DNA of 64,000 bases from Myxococcus sp046520405 (GTDB lineage Bacteria > Myxococcota > Myxococcia > Myxococcales > Myxococcaceae). Below the pieces are notes generated by a model. It was given only the letters and a program-made list of their open reading frames with translations. It ran no database searches and was not told the origin of the DNA. Both the position numbers and the translations under genes were made by a program. Of this stretch, positions 55,744-64,000 are shown one piece after another; within the stretch, counting starts at the first letter, position 1; each line of letters begins with the position of its first letter. The stretch lies in the NCBI GenBank assembly GCA_046520405.1, contig JBKGHI010000011.1:9947-73946 (forward strand). Direction: 5' to 3'.

Positions 55744-56436
55744 TCACGGGGAGCGGATGGACGGCGCGGACTGATAGGGCGCAACCGGCGCATTGTAGGG
55801 CACGACAGGCCCCGTCAGCTCGAAGCGGAAGATGAGTTCCACGGCCTTCCGATGCAGCTCCTCGGACGACAGGGAACGTCCCTGCGTGTTGTCCCGAAGG
55901 TCTCGCCACGCCTGGTTCCACATGCCGCCGCGTCCCTTGCCGCTATGGAGTTGGCGGTGGATGTGCTCGGGGATGAGGATGGTGAACTTGTGGATATCCA
56001 CGCCGTGCGTCCTGAACCACCGCGCGAGCTCAGGCTGCTGAGGGAACAGGTGATGGTGCACCAGCTTCCCGGGCCCTCTTGGCAGCGCCGGAAGAAACCC
56101 CTCCCGGTACCGGAAGTGGAAAACCATCCGCGGCCTTGAGCCGGAACGAATCCCCAGGTCGCGCCAGCGACGAAACGAGGGAGCGCCGCGTGCCGGTGGA
56201 CGGAACGCTCCAGCCAGCACCGGCCGGAATGAGGCCTGGGCCTCCGTAACCACATCCTCGCAATCGAACAGCCCACAGCTCCCGCCCTCACAAGCGAGAA
56301 CAACGCAGGCCCCCTCGTCCGACTGGACACACGCGCGCGACGCGTCGTCCTTCGTAGGCGTCGAGGCACAGCCCGCCAGCAATAGGCACACGAGCCCGAA
56401 CAGCGGCAACCATCGGCGACGACGCTCAAGCCCCAT
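55744..56436 (-). CDS. SitA6-like polymorphic toxin lipoprotein
   Basis: A 230-residue lipoprotein with lipobox LLAGC (Cys23). A Cys-rich segment follows (SDEGACVVLACEGGSCGLFD), which is typical of the SitA family, then a nuclease-like C-terminal domain with a His cluster (KLVHHHLFPQQPELARWF, His127-129; DIHKFTILIPEHIHRQLH, His149, His158, His160, His164). This resembles the DUF2380/AHH-HNH nuclease fold. SitA lipoproteins move between siblings by outer-membrane exchange (TraA/TraB) and poison recipients lacking the matching SitI. The gene lies upstream of the immunity gene. Nothing shows whether the toxin is active. Its start ATG is 56436. Confidence 0.78.
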   Translation of the reverse strand: MGLERRRRWLPLFGLVCLLLAGCASTPTKDDASRACVQSDEGACVVLACEGGSCGLFDCEDVVTEAQASFRPVLAGAFRPPARGAPSFRRWRDLGIRSGSRPRMVFHFRYREGFLPALPRGPGKLVHHHLFPQQPELARWFRTHGVDIHKFTILIPEHIHRQLHSGKGRGGMWNQAWRDLRDNTQGRSLSSEELHRKAVELIFRFELTGPVVPYNAPVAPYQSAPSIRSP

Positions 56437-56510
56437 GGGCCAGCCACTGTACTGGCGCTGGCCCCTCTCGGCTCATGGAATCCGGCATTTAGAGTTCAAG
56501 CGAGGAAGGC

Positions 56511-59500
56511 TCAGCCGAACTCCACCACGCGCATGCCGAACAGGCGGTCCACCGCGAGGAGCAGGTCGTCACTCACCTGCACCTTGATGGACGTGTTGCC
56601 GATGAGCGCCTCGCCTTCGCCCTTGAAGAGCACGCTCACCGCCACGGGCGTGGCGCCGGCGTACTTCTTCGCCAGCTCGTGCAGCTTCGCCACCCGGTCC
56701 TCCGTGAGGAGGTCCGCCGGCACGCGCAGCTCCAGGCGCTTGGTGCGCTTCTCACGCACCGCCTTGAGGCTCTGGATGTCGTCGACGATGAGCTCCGGCG
56801 TGGGCGCGTCCTCGTCACGCTGGCTGATCTGCACCGTGCCGGACACCAGGATGGGGTCGTCCGACTTGAGCAGGTGCTCCCAGTGCTCGAAGCCCGGCTT
56901 GGGGCCCTGCTTCGCCCACTTGCCGTCCTTGCCCATGACGTTGCGTGTGCCTTCCTTGCCCGGAAAGCACACCAGCTCGATGGAGCCGGACAGGTCTTCA
57001 ATCGTCACCCACGCCATGCGCTTGCCCGTCTTCGTGGGCCGCTCACGCAGCACCGTGACGATGCCCGCCACCGTGAGCTTGTCGTCCTTGCGCGCGCGCT
57101 GCACCGCCGTAATCGGCCGCGCGTAGCGCTTCAGCTCCTTGTCGTACTGGTGCAGCGGATGGCCGGACACGTAGAAGCCAATGGCCTCCTTCTCCAGCGA
57201 CAGCCGCTCCTTCTCCGACCAGTCCTCCACCTCGACGTAGTCGTCCTTCAGCCCGCCGCCGCCGCTCGAGGACGGACCGGCCAGCATGCCGAACAGCGAG
57301 CTCTGCCCGGCCGCCTTGTCCTTCTGGCTGGCCGAGCCGCGGTTCATCGCCTTCTCGATGGTGTCGAAAATCTGCCGGCGCGAGCGCTTCTCGAAGTCGA
57401 AGGCGCCCGCCTTCACCAGCGCTTCCATCACCTTCCGGTTCACCTTGCGGCTGTCCACGCGCTCGCAGAAGTCGAACAGGCTCTTGAAGGGGCCGTCCTT
57501 GCGCGCCTCCAGGATGGACTCGATGGCGCCCTCGCCCACGCCCTTGATGGCGCCCAGGCCGAAGCGAATCTTCCCCTCCACCGCGCCGAACTCCATGTCG
57601 GACTGATTCACGTCCGGCGGCAGCACCTCGAGGCCCGACTCGCGCGCCTCGCCGATGTGCTTCACCACCTTGTCCGTGTTGTCCTTCTCGCTGGAGAGAA
57701 GGGCCGCCATGAACTCGCAGGGGTAGTGCGCCTTCAGCCAGGCCGTGTGGATGGTGACCAGGCCGTAGGCCGCCGAGTGGCTCTTGTTGAAGCCGTACTC
57801 GGCGAACTTCTCCATCAGGTCGAAGATTTCACCGGCGACCTTCAGGTCGACGTTGTTCTTCGCGCAGCCCTCGAGGAAGCCGGCCCGCTCGGCCTGCATG
57901 ACCTCGGCCTTCTTCTTGCCCATGGCGCGGCGAAGCAGGTCCGCGCGGCCCAGGGTGTAGCCACCCAGGACCTGCGAAATCTGCATCACCTGCTCCTGGT
58001 ACACGATGACGCCGTAGGTGTCCTTGAGCACCGGCTCCAGCGCGGGGTGCGGGTACGCCACCTTCTCCCGGCCGTGCTTGCGGTTGATGAAGACGTCCAC
58101 CATGCCGGAGTCCAGCGGACCCGGGCGGTAGAGCGCGCCGGCGGCGATGACGTCTTCGAAGCAGTTCGGCTTGAGCTTCACGACCATTTCCGTGAAGCCG
58201 CTGGACTCCATCTGGAAGACGCCGGCCGTGTCGCCCTTGGCCATCAGCTCCCAGGTCTTCTCGTCGTTGAGCGGAATCTCGTGCCGCGGGATGTCCTTGT
58301 CGTGGTTGCGCTTCACCAGGTCCAGCGCGTGCTGAATCACCGTGAGCGTCTTCAGACCGAGGAAGTCGAACTTCACCAGGCCGGCCGCTTCCACCTCGTC
58401 CTTGGCGAACTGGGTGATGAGCGTCTTCTCACCCGGCGGCTGATAGACGGGCACGAACTCCCACAGCGGCTTGTCGGCAATCACCACGCCTGCGGCGTGC
58501 ATGCCGGGCTGGCGGTGCAGGCCCTCCAGCGCGAGCGCGATTTCGAGCACGTCCTTCGTGGTGACGGGCTTGCCCTCCACCTCGCCGATGTTGGAGGGCG
58601 TCTCCATCATCTCCTTGAGGCGAGGCTCCATCTCGATGGCCTCCTTCAAGGTGATGTTGAGCACCTCCGGCACCAGCTTCGCGATGCGGTCACCTTCACT
58701 GAAGGGCAGCGCGAACACGCGGCACACGTCGCGCAGCACGCTCTTCGCCTTCAGCGAGCCGAAGGTGATGATCTGCCCCACGTTCATCTCGCCGTACTTC
58801 CGGCCGACGTACTGGATGACCTCGTCCCGGCGGTCCTGGCAGAAGTCGATATCGAAGTCGGGCATCGACACGCGTTCCGGATTCAGGAAGCGCTCGAACA
58901 GGAGGTTGTATGGGATGGGGTCCACGTCCGTGATGCGCAGCGCGTACGCGACGAGGCTTCCGGCGCCGGAGCCACGGCCCGGGCCCACCGGGATGTTCAT
59001 CTTCTTCGCCCAGTTGATGAAGTCCTGGACGATGAGGAAATAGCCGCTGAACCCCATCTTCTGGATGACGCCAATCTCCAGCGCCAGACGCGCCTGGTAC
59101 TGCTCGCGGTCGATGGGGTACGTGACGGTGGCCGCCAGCTCCTTGAAGCGCTCGCGCAGGCCTTCGTACGCCAGCTCCGCCATGAAGCTGTCCGGCGTGT
59201 GGCTGTCAGGCACCTTGAAGGTGGGCAGCATGGGCTTGCCCAGCTTCAGCTCCAGGTTGCACTGCTCGGCGATGCGCTGGGTGTTGTGGACCGCCTCGGG
59301 CGTGTCCTTGAAGAACTCCAGCATCTCCGTGGGGCTGGTGACGTAGAGCTTGTCCGTGGAGTGCTTCATGCGCTTGCCGTCCGCCAGCGTCTTGCCGCTG
59401 GCGATGCACATGAGCAGTTCGTGCGCGCGCGCGTCCTCGCGCTTGATGTAGTGCGCGTCCGCGGTGGCGCACAGCGGGATGTCCATGTCGCGCGAGAGCT

Positions 59501-60065
59501 GAAAGAGGTTCTCGTTCGCCTTGTCCTGCTCCGGCATCCCGTTGGACTGCACCTCCAGGAAGAAGTGCCCGGGCTCGAAGATGTCCTTGTACTCCTGCGC
59601 CGCGCGGCGGGCGTGGTCCATGTCACCGCGGAAGCACGCGCTGGTGATTTCACCACCCAGGCACGCGGTGAGCGCGAACAGGCCCTTGCTGTGCTCGGCG
59701 AGCACCTTCTTGTCGATGCGCGGGTGGTAGTAGAACCCGTGCATGTACGCCGTGGAGGAGAGGTAGCGCAGGTTGGCGTAGCCCTCCGCGTTCTTCGCCA
59801 CCAGGATGAGGTGGTGGGAGACCTTCTCCGAGCGGTCCTCGCGCCCCTTCGGGCCGGCGACGTAGGCCTCCATGCCGAGAATCGGCTTGATGCCGGCGTC
59901 CTTCGCCTTCTTGTAGAAGTCGATGGCGCCGAACATGTTGCCGTGGTCCGTCACGGCAACGCTGCTCATCCCCTTCTCCTTCACCGTCTTGATGAGGTCC
60001 TTCATCCGGATCGCCCCATCGAGGAGCGAGTAGAGGGTGTGCAGGTGGAGGTGGGTAAAGGACAT
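56511..60065 (-). CDS. dnaE: DNA polymerase III alpha subunit
   Basis: A 1,184-residue replicative polymerase of the DnaE1 type (usual 1,150-1,190). The N-terminal PHP domain starts FTHLHLHTLYSLLDG. The palm has the catalytic aspartates in PDFDIDF (Asp405 and Asp407, matching Asp401/403 of E. coli) and GPGRGSGAGSLVAY. The C-terminal part has the tandem HhH region (RKVNRKVMEALVKAGAFD), an OB fold and the tau-binding end. The ATG at 60065 is chosen because the PHP domain starts there; upstream codons are non-conserved. Confidence 0.95.
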   Translation of the reverse strand: MSFTHLHLHTLYSLLDGAIRMKDLIKTVKEKGMSSVAVTDHGNMFGAIDFYKKAKDAGIKPILGMEAYVAGPKGREDRSEKVSHHLILVAKNAEGYANLRYLSSTAYMHGFYYHPRIDKKVLAEHSKGLFALTACLGGEITSACFRGDMDHARRAAQEYKDIFEPGHFFLEVQSNGMPEQDKANENLFQLSRDMDIPLCATADAHYIKREDARAHELLMCIASGKTLADGKRMKHSTDKLYVTSPTEMLEFFKDTPEAVHNTQRIAEQCNLELKLGKPMLPTFKVPDSHTPDSFMAELAYEGLRERFKELAATVTYPIDREQYQARLALEIGVIQKMGFSGYFLIVQDFINWAKKMNIPVGPGRGSGAGSLVAYALRITDVDPIPYNLLFERFLNPERVSMPDFDIDFCQDRRDEVIQYVGRKYGEMNVGQIITFGSLKAKSVLRDVCRVFALPFSEGDRIAKLVPEVLNITLKEAIEMEPRLKEMMETPSNIGEVEGKPVTTKDVLEIALALEGLHRQPGMHAAGVVIADKPLWEFVPVYQPPGEKTLITQFAKDEVEAAGLVKFDFLGLKTLTVIQHALDLVKRNHDKDIPRHEIPLNDEKTWELMAKGDTAGVFQMESSGFTEMVVKLKPNCFEDVIAAGALYRPGPLDSGMVDVFINRKHGREKVAYPHPALEPVLKDTYGVIVYQEQVMQISQVLGGYTLGRADLLRRAMGKKKAEVMQAERAGFLEGCAKNNVDLKVAGEIFDLMEKFAEYGFNKSHSAAYGLVTIHTAWLKAHYPCEFMAALLSSEKDNTDKVVKHIGEARESGLEVLPPDVNQSDMEFGAVEGKIRFGLGAIKGVGEGAIESILEARKDGPFKSLFDFCERVDSRKVNRKVMEALVKAGAFDFEKRSRRQIFDTIEKAMNRGSASQKDKAAGQSSLFGMLAGPSSSGGGGLKDDYVEVEDWSEKERLSLEKEAIGFYVSGHPLHQYDKELKRYARPITAVQRARKDDKLTVAGIVTVLRERPTKTGKRMAWVTIEDLSGSIELVCFPGKEGTRNVMGKDGKWAKQGPKPGFEHWEHLLKSDDPILVSGTVQISQRDEDAPTPELIVDDIQSLKAVREKRTKRLELRVPADLLTEDRVAKLHELAKKYAGATPVAVSVLFKGEGEALIGNTSIKVQVSDDLLLAVDRLFGMRVVEFG

Positions 60066-60377
60066 AAGCGCGTTCCGCTCCTGGAGGCCGGGGTGCTGCC
60101 GCCGAACAGTAGGGCCCTGGTACCATGTGCGCCACTCTGATGCTGTGGCTTCGTGGCCGGCACGCGCGGGGCCGGAAAATCGGCCTTGGAACCGCGTTCC
60201 GCCACGAGCGGAAGCCCTGGACAAACCGCTGGAAGCCCGCTGGGCGTGCGGGCGGCTTCATACTTCTTCACGGCTCGTACAAGTCCCTGCAACGGAGGGC
60301 CGGCACATTGGCCACCGTCGCCCCAGGTGGTGGCGACTTCACGTGGAGCCATCCCGCGCTCCACCCAGGAGAAAGCC
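60066..60377 (+). other. 312-base gap between dnaE and the Spy-like gene
   Basis: No gene is apparent. It must hold the divergent promoters of dnaE and the next gene. A weak pair for dnaE (minus strand TGGCGC, 17 bases, TACTGT near 60107) is the best candidate I could see; nothing else stands out. Confidence 0.4.
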
Positions 60378-60821
60378 ATGATGAAGAGGTTCGCCGTGGT
60401 CGGTTCCGCGATGCTCGCCGTCGCCCTGCTCAGCGGCTTCGCGATGCGGGGAGGCCCCCGCTGGGGCAAGGACCCGGAGCGCGTGAAGCAGTTGGTGACG
60501 TGGAAGCTGGACGACAAGCTGGACACCCTGGACGCCACCCAGGCGCAGCGCCAGTCCATCCACGCCGTGAAGGACCGCCTGTTCTCCGACGGCGTGCAGT
60601 TGATGCAGGAGAACCGCGGGGTGCGCGAGGAGGCCTTCCAGCAGCTCGCCTCGGACACACCGGACCGGCAGAAGCTCCACGCCCTGGTGGACGCGCGCAT
60701 CGAGGCCATGCGCGCCTTCGCTCACAAGGCGACAGACGCGGCCCTGGAGGTCCACGGCACGCTGACGCCGCAGCAGCGCAAGGAACTGGCCGAGCAGTAC
60801 CGCGAGCACGTCAGCCCCTGA
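60378..60821 (+). CDS. Spy/CpxP-like periplasmic protein
   Basis: A 147-residue exported protein. The ATG at 60378 has AGGAG 6-10 bases upstream; the signal peptide is KRFAVVGSAMLAVALLSGFA. The mature part is helical, with Spy/LTXXQ-type features: LDATQAQRQSIHAVKDRLF and near the end TLTPQQRKELAEQY. Family members are periplasmic ATP-independent chaperones or metal/stress sensors. No metal-sensor system is adjacent, so a role in envelope stress is an inference. Confidence 0.7.
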   Translation: MMKRFAVVGSAMLAVALLSGFAMRGGPRWGKDPERVKQLVTWKLDDKLDTLDATQAQRQSIHAVKDRLFSDGVQLMQENRGVREEAFQQLASDTPDRQKLHALVDARIEAMRAFAHKATDAALEVHGTLTPQQRKELAEQYREHVSP

Positions 60822-60915
60822 CACGCCCACACGCCACCGGTGCGCACAGGACAGGTGGGGTGTGTGCTTGCGGGAAAGGGTGGGCGTGGCGGCGCGCCAC
60901 GGCTAGTTTAGATGC

Positions 60916-61713
60916 GTGAATTACACTGACTACGCAAAGCGGATCCGCGCCCACGCCCACCTCGCGGACGTCTCCGAATACGGCCGCGTCATGGAGGGGG
61001 AGAAGGACTATCCCCTCTTCCGGCTCGTCGTTCCGGGAGAGCGTTGGCTGGTCATCACCTCCGGTTTCCACGGAGAGGAGCCCGCGGGGCCGCTGACGCT
61101 GGCGGAGCACTTCGCGCAGGTGGCGGCTTATGCGGTGGAGCGCGGCGTGGGCCTGCGCGTCTACCCCTGCATCAACCCGTCCGGCTTCGAGGATGGCACC
61201 CGCTACAACCGCAGCGGCGAGAAGCCCAACAACGACTTCATGCGCTACGAGGTGGCGCCCGGCGAATGGGTGGGCGAGCTGAACGTCCCGCGCCCCATCC
61301 TGCGCTGGGCGCTGTATGACGGCGGCCCCAAGGAGACGCGGGCCATCCGCGGCGAGCTGGCGCGCTACGCCGCTCCGGCCGCCGCGCTCGACATCCACCA
61401 GGACAACTACATTGGCGGGACGTCGACGTACGCGTACACCTTCGGAGACAAGGCTGCCTACCGCCCGCTGGTGCAGGCCAGCACGAAGCACCTGTCGGTG
61501 CTGCGCAGCCAGAAGGTGGACGACCACAGCTTCACCGACGCGGACGGCCTCATCGAGTACCACGACGGCAGCGTCACCGACTGGTACTCGCGCCAGGGCG
61601 TGCCCTACACGGCCGCGCTGGAGACCACGACGGCGACGCCGCAGGCCGTGTGCGACGCGGTGAATCTCATCTGGATTCGAGGCTTCATCGACCTGGCCGC
61701 GCGCGGCGCCTGA
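60916..61713 (+). CDS. M14 family metallo-carboxypeptidase (succinylglutamate desuccinylase/AstE-like)
   Basis: A 265-residue zinc enzyme starting at GTG 60916. The zinc ligands are visible: HxxE in SGFHGEEPAG and the His in LDIHQDN. The catalytic Glu is probably in TAALETTT near the C-terminus. CINPSGFEDGTRYNRSGEKP supplies the Asn-Arg substrate-binding pair of M14. The size fits the short M14 group close to AstE/aspartoacylase. Substrate is unknown. It has no signal peptide, so it is cytoplasmic. Confidence 0.8.
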   Translation: MNYTDYAKRIRAHAHLADVSEYGRVMEGEKDYPLFRLVVPGERWLVITSGFHGEEPAGPLTLAEHFAQVAAYAVERGVGLRVYPCINPSGFEDGTRYNRSGEKPNNDFMRYEVAPGEWVGELNVPRPILRWALYDGGPKETRAIRGELARYAAPAAALDIHQDNYIGGTSTYAYTFGDKAAYRPLVQASTKHLSVLRSQKVDDHSFTDADGLIEYHDGSVTDWYSRQGVPYTAALETTTATPQAVCDAVNLIWIRGFIDLAARGA

Positions 61714-61731
61714 CGGCGGCCCAGCGGTGGG

Positions 61732-62934
61732 CTACGGCGAGCGCGCGTTGCCCACCCGCCGCGACCACAGCGTGAGGAGGTTGCGGACCACCGCGCCCTC
61801 GGGCACCTCCGCCCCGGGAGGCACCTCCACCTGGATGCCGTGGACGGCCAGCGGGTGGAAGGGGTTGTTCTCCCCGGGAGCCGACAGCGGCACGGACGCA
61901 TCCGCTGGACGGAAGCCGAAGGCCAGCGCGCGCTGCTGCACCGGCGGGCTGCGCAGGTAACGGAGCCACTCCAGCGCGGCTTCACGCTGACGAGGCAGCA
62001 CCCAGTCCCCTTCCAGCACCGCCGCCGGATGGTCGCTCCAGGACGTGAGCGTCGGATAGAGGACCTTCAGCGCGCCCCAGTTGCCCGGCGGTTGGGAGAG
62101 CTCGGCGATGGCCAGGTTCTCGTACACCACCGCGATGTCGTAGCGGGACGGGCCGAAGCGGACCATGTCCGCCATCAGCGCGCCGGTGGATTGCTCGAAG
62201 CGTCCCGCGCCTCGCTCCAGTTGGCTGAGCCATGTCTGGAAGCCGGGCTCCAACAGGTCCGCCACCGTCAACCCGCTCCGCTTGCCGTAGTACTCCAGCG
62301 ACGCCAGCAGCAGCGCCTGGAGCCCGGAGTTGGAGCGCGTGGGGTCCGTGTGGCCCAGCTTCACGAAGCCCCACTCCGGCTGTCCGCCCACCGCCGGCCA
62401 ACCCTGGTCGCTGGCCACCGCGTCGTGGATGACCTTCCAGGAGACCGAGCCGCCGCCACTGGCGCGCTGGAGCACCGCCGCCCGGTCCTCCCACGCCACG
62501 AACACGAGCGGCGTCTGCACCAAGGGCCGCGGCGCCGCTTCGCCCTCCGCGGCGAACAGCGGCGCGCGCGCGGCATCCGTGGCCCAGTCCGACTCCAGCA
62601 TCCGCAGCACCGCGCTGTCCGCGGGGCTCCACACCGTGGGCCGCTCACGGCCGTCGAGGATGCCCTGCGCCGCCTCCAGCGAGCCCCGGCCCACCAGGTT
62701 CACCCGGATGTGCGGATGCGCCTTCTGGAAGTCCGCCGCCGCTGCCTCCACCCAGGCCTGCTTCTCCGTGCTGTAGAGGAAGGTGATTTCCGTCCGCACC
62801 GCGCGCGTGGAGACGGGCGCCGGCGCCTTGGGGCGTGCATCCACCCCGCGCTCGGAGGACCTCCGCGAGGACAGGTAGAGGGCCCCACCCAACGCCGTGA
62901 GCACCCCGATGATGATGAGGACCGCGGGCTTCAT
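61732..62934 (-). CDS. Extracellular solute-binding protein (type 2 periplasmic binding fold)
   Basis: A 400-residue protein with an N-terminal membrane anchor/signal (KPAVLIIIGVLTALGGALYL) and a Pro/Ala-rich linker, then a periplasmic binding domain: ITFLYSTEKQAWVEAAAADF, HPHIRVNLVGRGS, PVNLV-type hinge region and ALEWLRYLRSPPVQQRALAF. This resembles ABC transporter solute-binding proteins of the ModA/sulfate/oligosaccharide class; no permease or ATPase gene is adjacent, so it may be an orphan. The ATG at 62934 begins the anchor. Confidence 0.7.
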   Translation of the reverse strand: MKPAVLIIIGVLTALGGALYLSSRRSSERGVDARPKAPAPVSTRAVRTEITFLYSTEKQAWVEAAAADFQKAHPHIRVNLVGRGSLEAAQGILDGRERPTVWSPADSAVLRMLESDWATDAARAPLFAAEGEAAPRPLVQTPLVFVAWEDRAAVLQRASGGGSVSWKVIHDAVASDQGWPAVGGQPEWGFVKLGHTDPTRSNSGLQALLLASLEYYGKRSGLTVADLLEPGFQTWLSQLERGAGRFEQSTGALMADMVRFGPSRYDIAVVYENLAIAELSQPPGNWGALKVLYPTLTSWSDHPAAVLEGDWVLPRQREAALEWLRYLRSPPVQQRALAFGFRPADASVPLSAPGENNPFHPLAVHGIQVEVPPGAEVPEGAVVRNLLTLWSRRVGNARSP

Positions 62935-63104
62935 GTACCGGCTCGCACTTCTGGGAACGGGTGCTCGGCTCCTGGGCAGCCTTGTAGGCAACCTCCGCGA
63001 CGCCGTACAGGGGCGGCCCCTCCATCATGCAATCCGGGCCTCGCGCCTCAAACGTCGGCTTCCGCACGTTTGTTTGAACTCAAATGACATGCCAGAATGG
63101 GCGG

Positions 63105-63944
63105 ATGACGGCAAACATTCGGCGGCTCGTGCTCGCGGGCCTGGGCACGGCGCTGAGCGCGTGCGCGACCAGGCCCGCTCCTCCGGTGGAGCACTATTCG
63201 CTCGGCATGTCCCGGGCGGAGTACCGGGACTACAAGAAGGCGAAGGCGGACCCCTGCGCGTCCTCGGAACCGCGGTGGCTCGCGGACGAACTGACGACGG
63301 TGAATGGGACGATGGCGCGTTTCCTCCGGGAGACGGAGGAGCTCTCCAATCTGGACGCGCCGGGCCATGCCAGGCAGTTGGCGCTGCTGCGGGAGGCCTC
63401 GGACTCCCTCCCTCCCATCATGGAGGTGCACCGCTACACGCTCAACCGGCTGAAGGAGTGCGGCTTCCGCGACACCGGGGCCTTCCCGGAGATTGCCCGC
63501 CGGGGCCGCGAGCTGCTGACTGAGGTCGACGCCCGGTTCGAGGAGGGCCCCAAGGCCCTGGCGGCGGTGGCGCTGAGGGAGGCCCAGCGGCAGTGGCAGG
63601 CGGAGAAGCCCGAGCGGGAGGCGGCTGCTCGCCGCACGTGGTGCCCTCCCAATCCGCAGATGGGCCAGACAGACTTGTACTACGCGCGGCAGGAGGTGGA
63701 CGGCCTCAAGCTGTGGCGCTTCTGTGACGGGCACCTGGTGGAGCAACGCGCTGACGGCAACCCCGTGCTCATCCAGCCCGATGGCCTGACGTGGCGCATG
63801 CGCCGGCGCATCAAGCCCCAGTCCTACCTGGACGCCGCGCGCGACTACCCGGCGGCGGAGATGGACCGTCAGCCCAGCAGCGTGCCGTCCTCCGGCCAGG
63901 GCGCCGCCAAGAAGACGCCCACGCCCAGCGGCGGCCCGGGCTAG
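63105..63944 (+). CDS. Lipoprotein of unknown function
   Basis: A 279-residue lipoprotein with signal MTANIRRLVLAGLGTAL and lipobox ALSAC. The ATG at 63105 is chosen because it starts the signal; an ATG at 63084 adds seven residues. The mature part is helix-rich with three Cys (PCASSEP, ECGFRD, WCPPNP), then a beta segment GLKLWRFCDGHLVEQR and a Pro/Ser-rich tail. No family recognised. The remaining 56 bases to the window edge hold nothing I can identify. Confidence 0.65.
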   Translation: MTANIRRLVLAGLGTALSACATRPAPPVEHYSLGMSRAEYRDYKKAKADPCASSEPRWLADELTTVNGTMARFLRETEELSNLDAPGHARQLALLREASDSLPPIMEVHRYTLNRLKECGFRDTGAFPEIARRGRELLTEVDARFEEGPKALAAVALREAQRQWQAEKPEREAAARRTWCPPNPQMGQTDLYYARQEVDGLKLWRFCDGHLVEQRADGNPVLIQPDGLTWRMRRRIKPQSYLDAARDYPAAEMDRQPSSVPSSGQGAAKKTPTPSGGPG

Positions 63945-64000
63945 GCGCCGCACGCGGCCCGGTCCGGAAGCGCGTGGGAGCTCGCCCACGCGCTCCCGCG

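Overview
The window looks like chromosomal DNA of a Myxococcus-type myxobacterium (Myxococcaceae). It is GC-rich and densely coded. It carries families largely or wholly confined to these bacteria: a SitA/SitI toxin-immunity pair with double-CXXC motifs, a DUF2378 protein, a PilZ domain of the myxobacterial type, and many lipoproteins and outer-membrane barrels. Most of the window is housekeeping or core genes. I see no rRNA, tRNA, CRISPR array, insertion sequence or prophage.

Layout. 1-5.0 kb: end of alaS, a lipoprotein and a PilZ-Hsp70 fusion, apparently one operon. 5.2-14.3 kb: two beta-barrel proteins, glutamate-cysteine ligase, an EI24 membrane protein, a long S41 protease, a GlpQ-type phosphodiesterase, TatA and a helical-repeat protein. 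14.3-23.3 kb: a zinc-ribbon membrane protein with tandem repeats, a PhaR-type regulator facing a phasin-like protein and a ParA ATPase, two overlapping ArsA/Get3-like ATPases, a TPR lipoprotein and an M48 protease. 23.4-25.5 kb: a two-gene unit resembling a type III secretion translocator (HrpF/NolX-like) and its SycD/LcrH-like TPR chaperone. 25.6-28.8 kb: RuvX, a GT39-type membrane glycosyltransferase and a secreted protein. 29.4-34.2 kb: the stress/sporulation operon prkA-yeaH-spoVR behind a 658-base leader. 34.2-43.6 kb: an aldo-keto reductase, an M23 peptidase, a DUF2378 protein, glycogen phosphorylase, a small Cys-rich lipoprotein, a helical lipase-chaperone-like protein and an M3 peptidase. 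43.7-49.3 kb: one very large surface lipoprotein with Ig-like and lamin-tail domains. 49.5-55.0 kb: a DECR2-like reductase and an ECH1-like isomerase (auxiliary oxidation of unsaturated fatty acids) flanking a U32 protein (RlhA-like) and a prephenate dehydrogenase-chorismate mutase fusion. 55.0-56.4 kb: SitI/SitA. 56.5-64 kb: dnaE, a Spy-like protein, an M14 peptidase, a solute-binding protein and a lipoprotein.

Three genes (PilZ-Hsp70, the type III translocator-like gene and the large lipoprotein) are each split by one apparent base loss in a G or C run. In each case restoring one base rejoins two halves that clearly belong together. The shared pattern points to sequencing or assembly error more than to three pseudogenes, although phase variation cannot be excluded from the sequence alone.

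The most interesting items are the isolated translocator-chaperone pair, the ATPase pair in which one partner lacks the signature lysine, the PilZ-Hsp70 fusion, and the Sit toxin locus next to dnaE.
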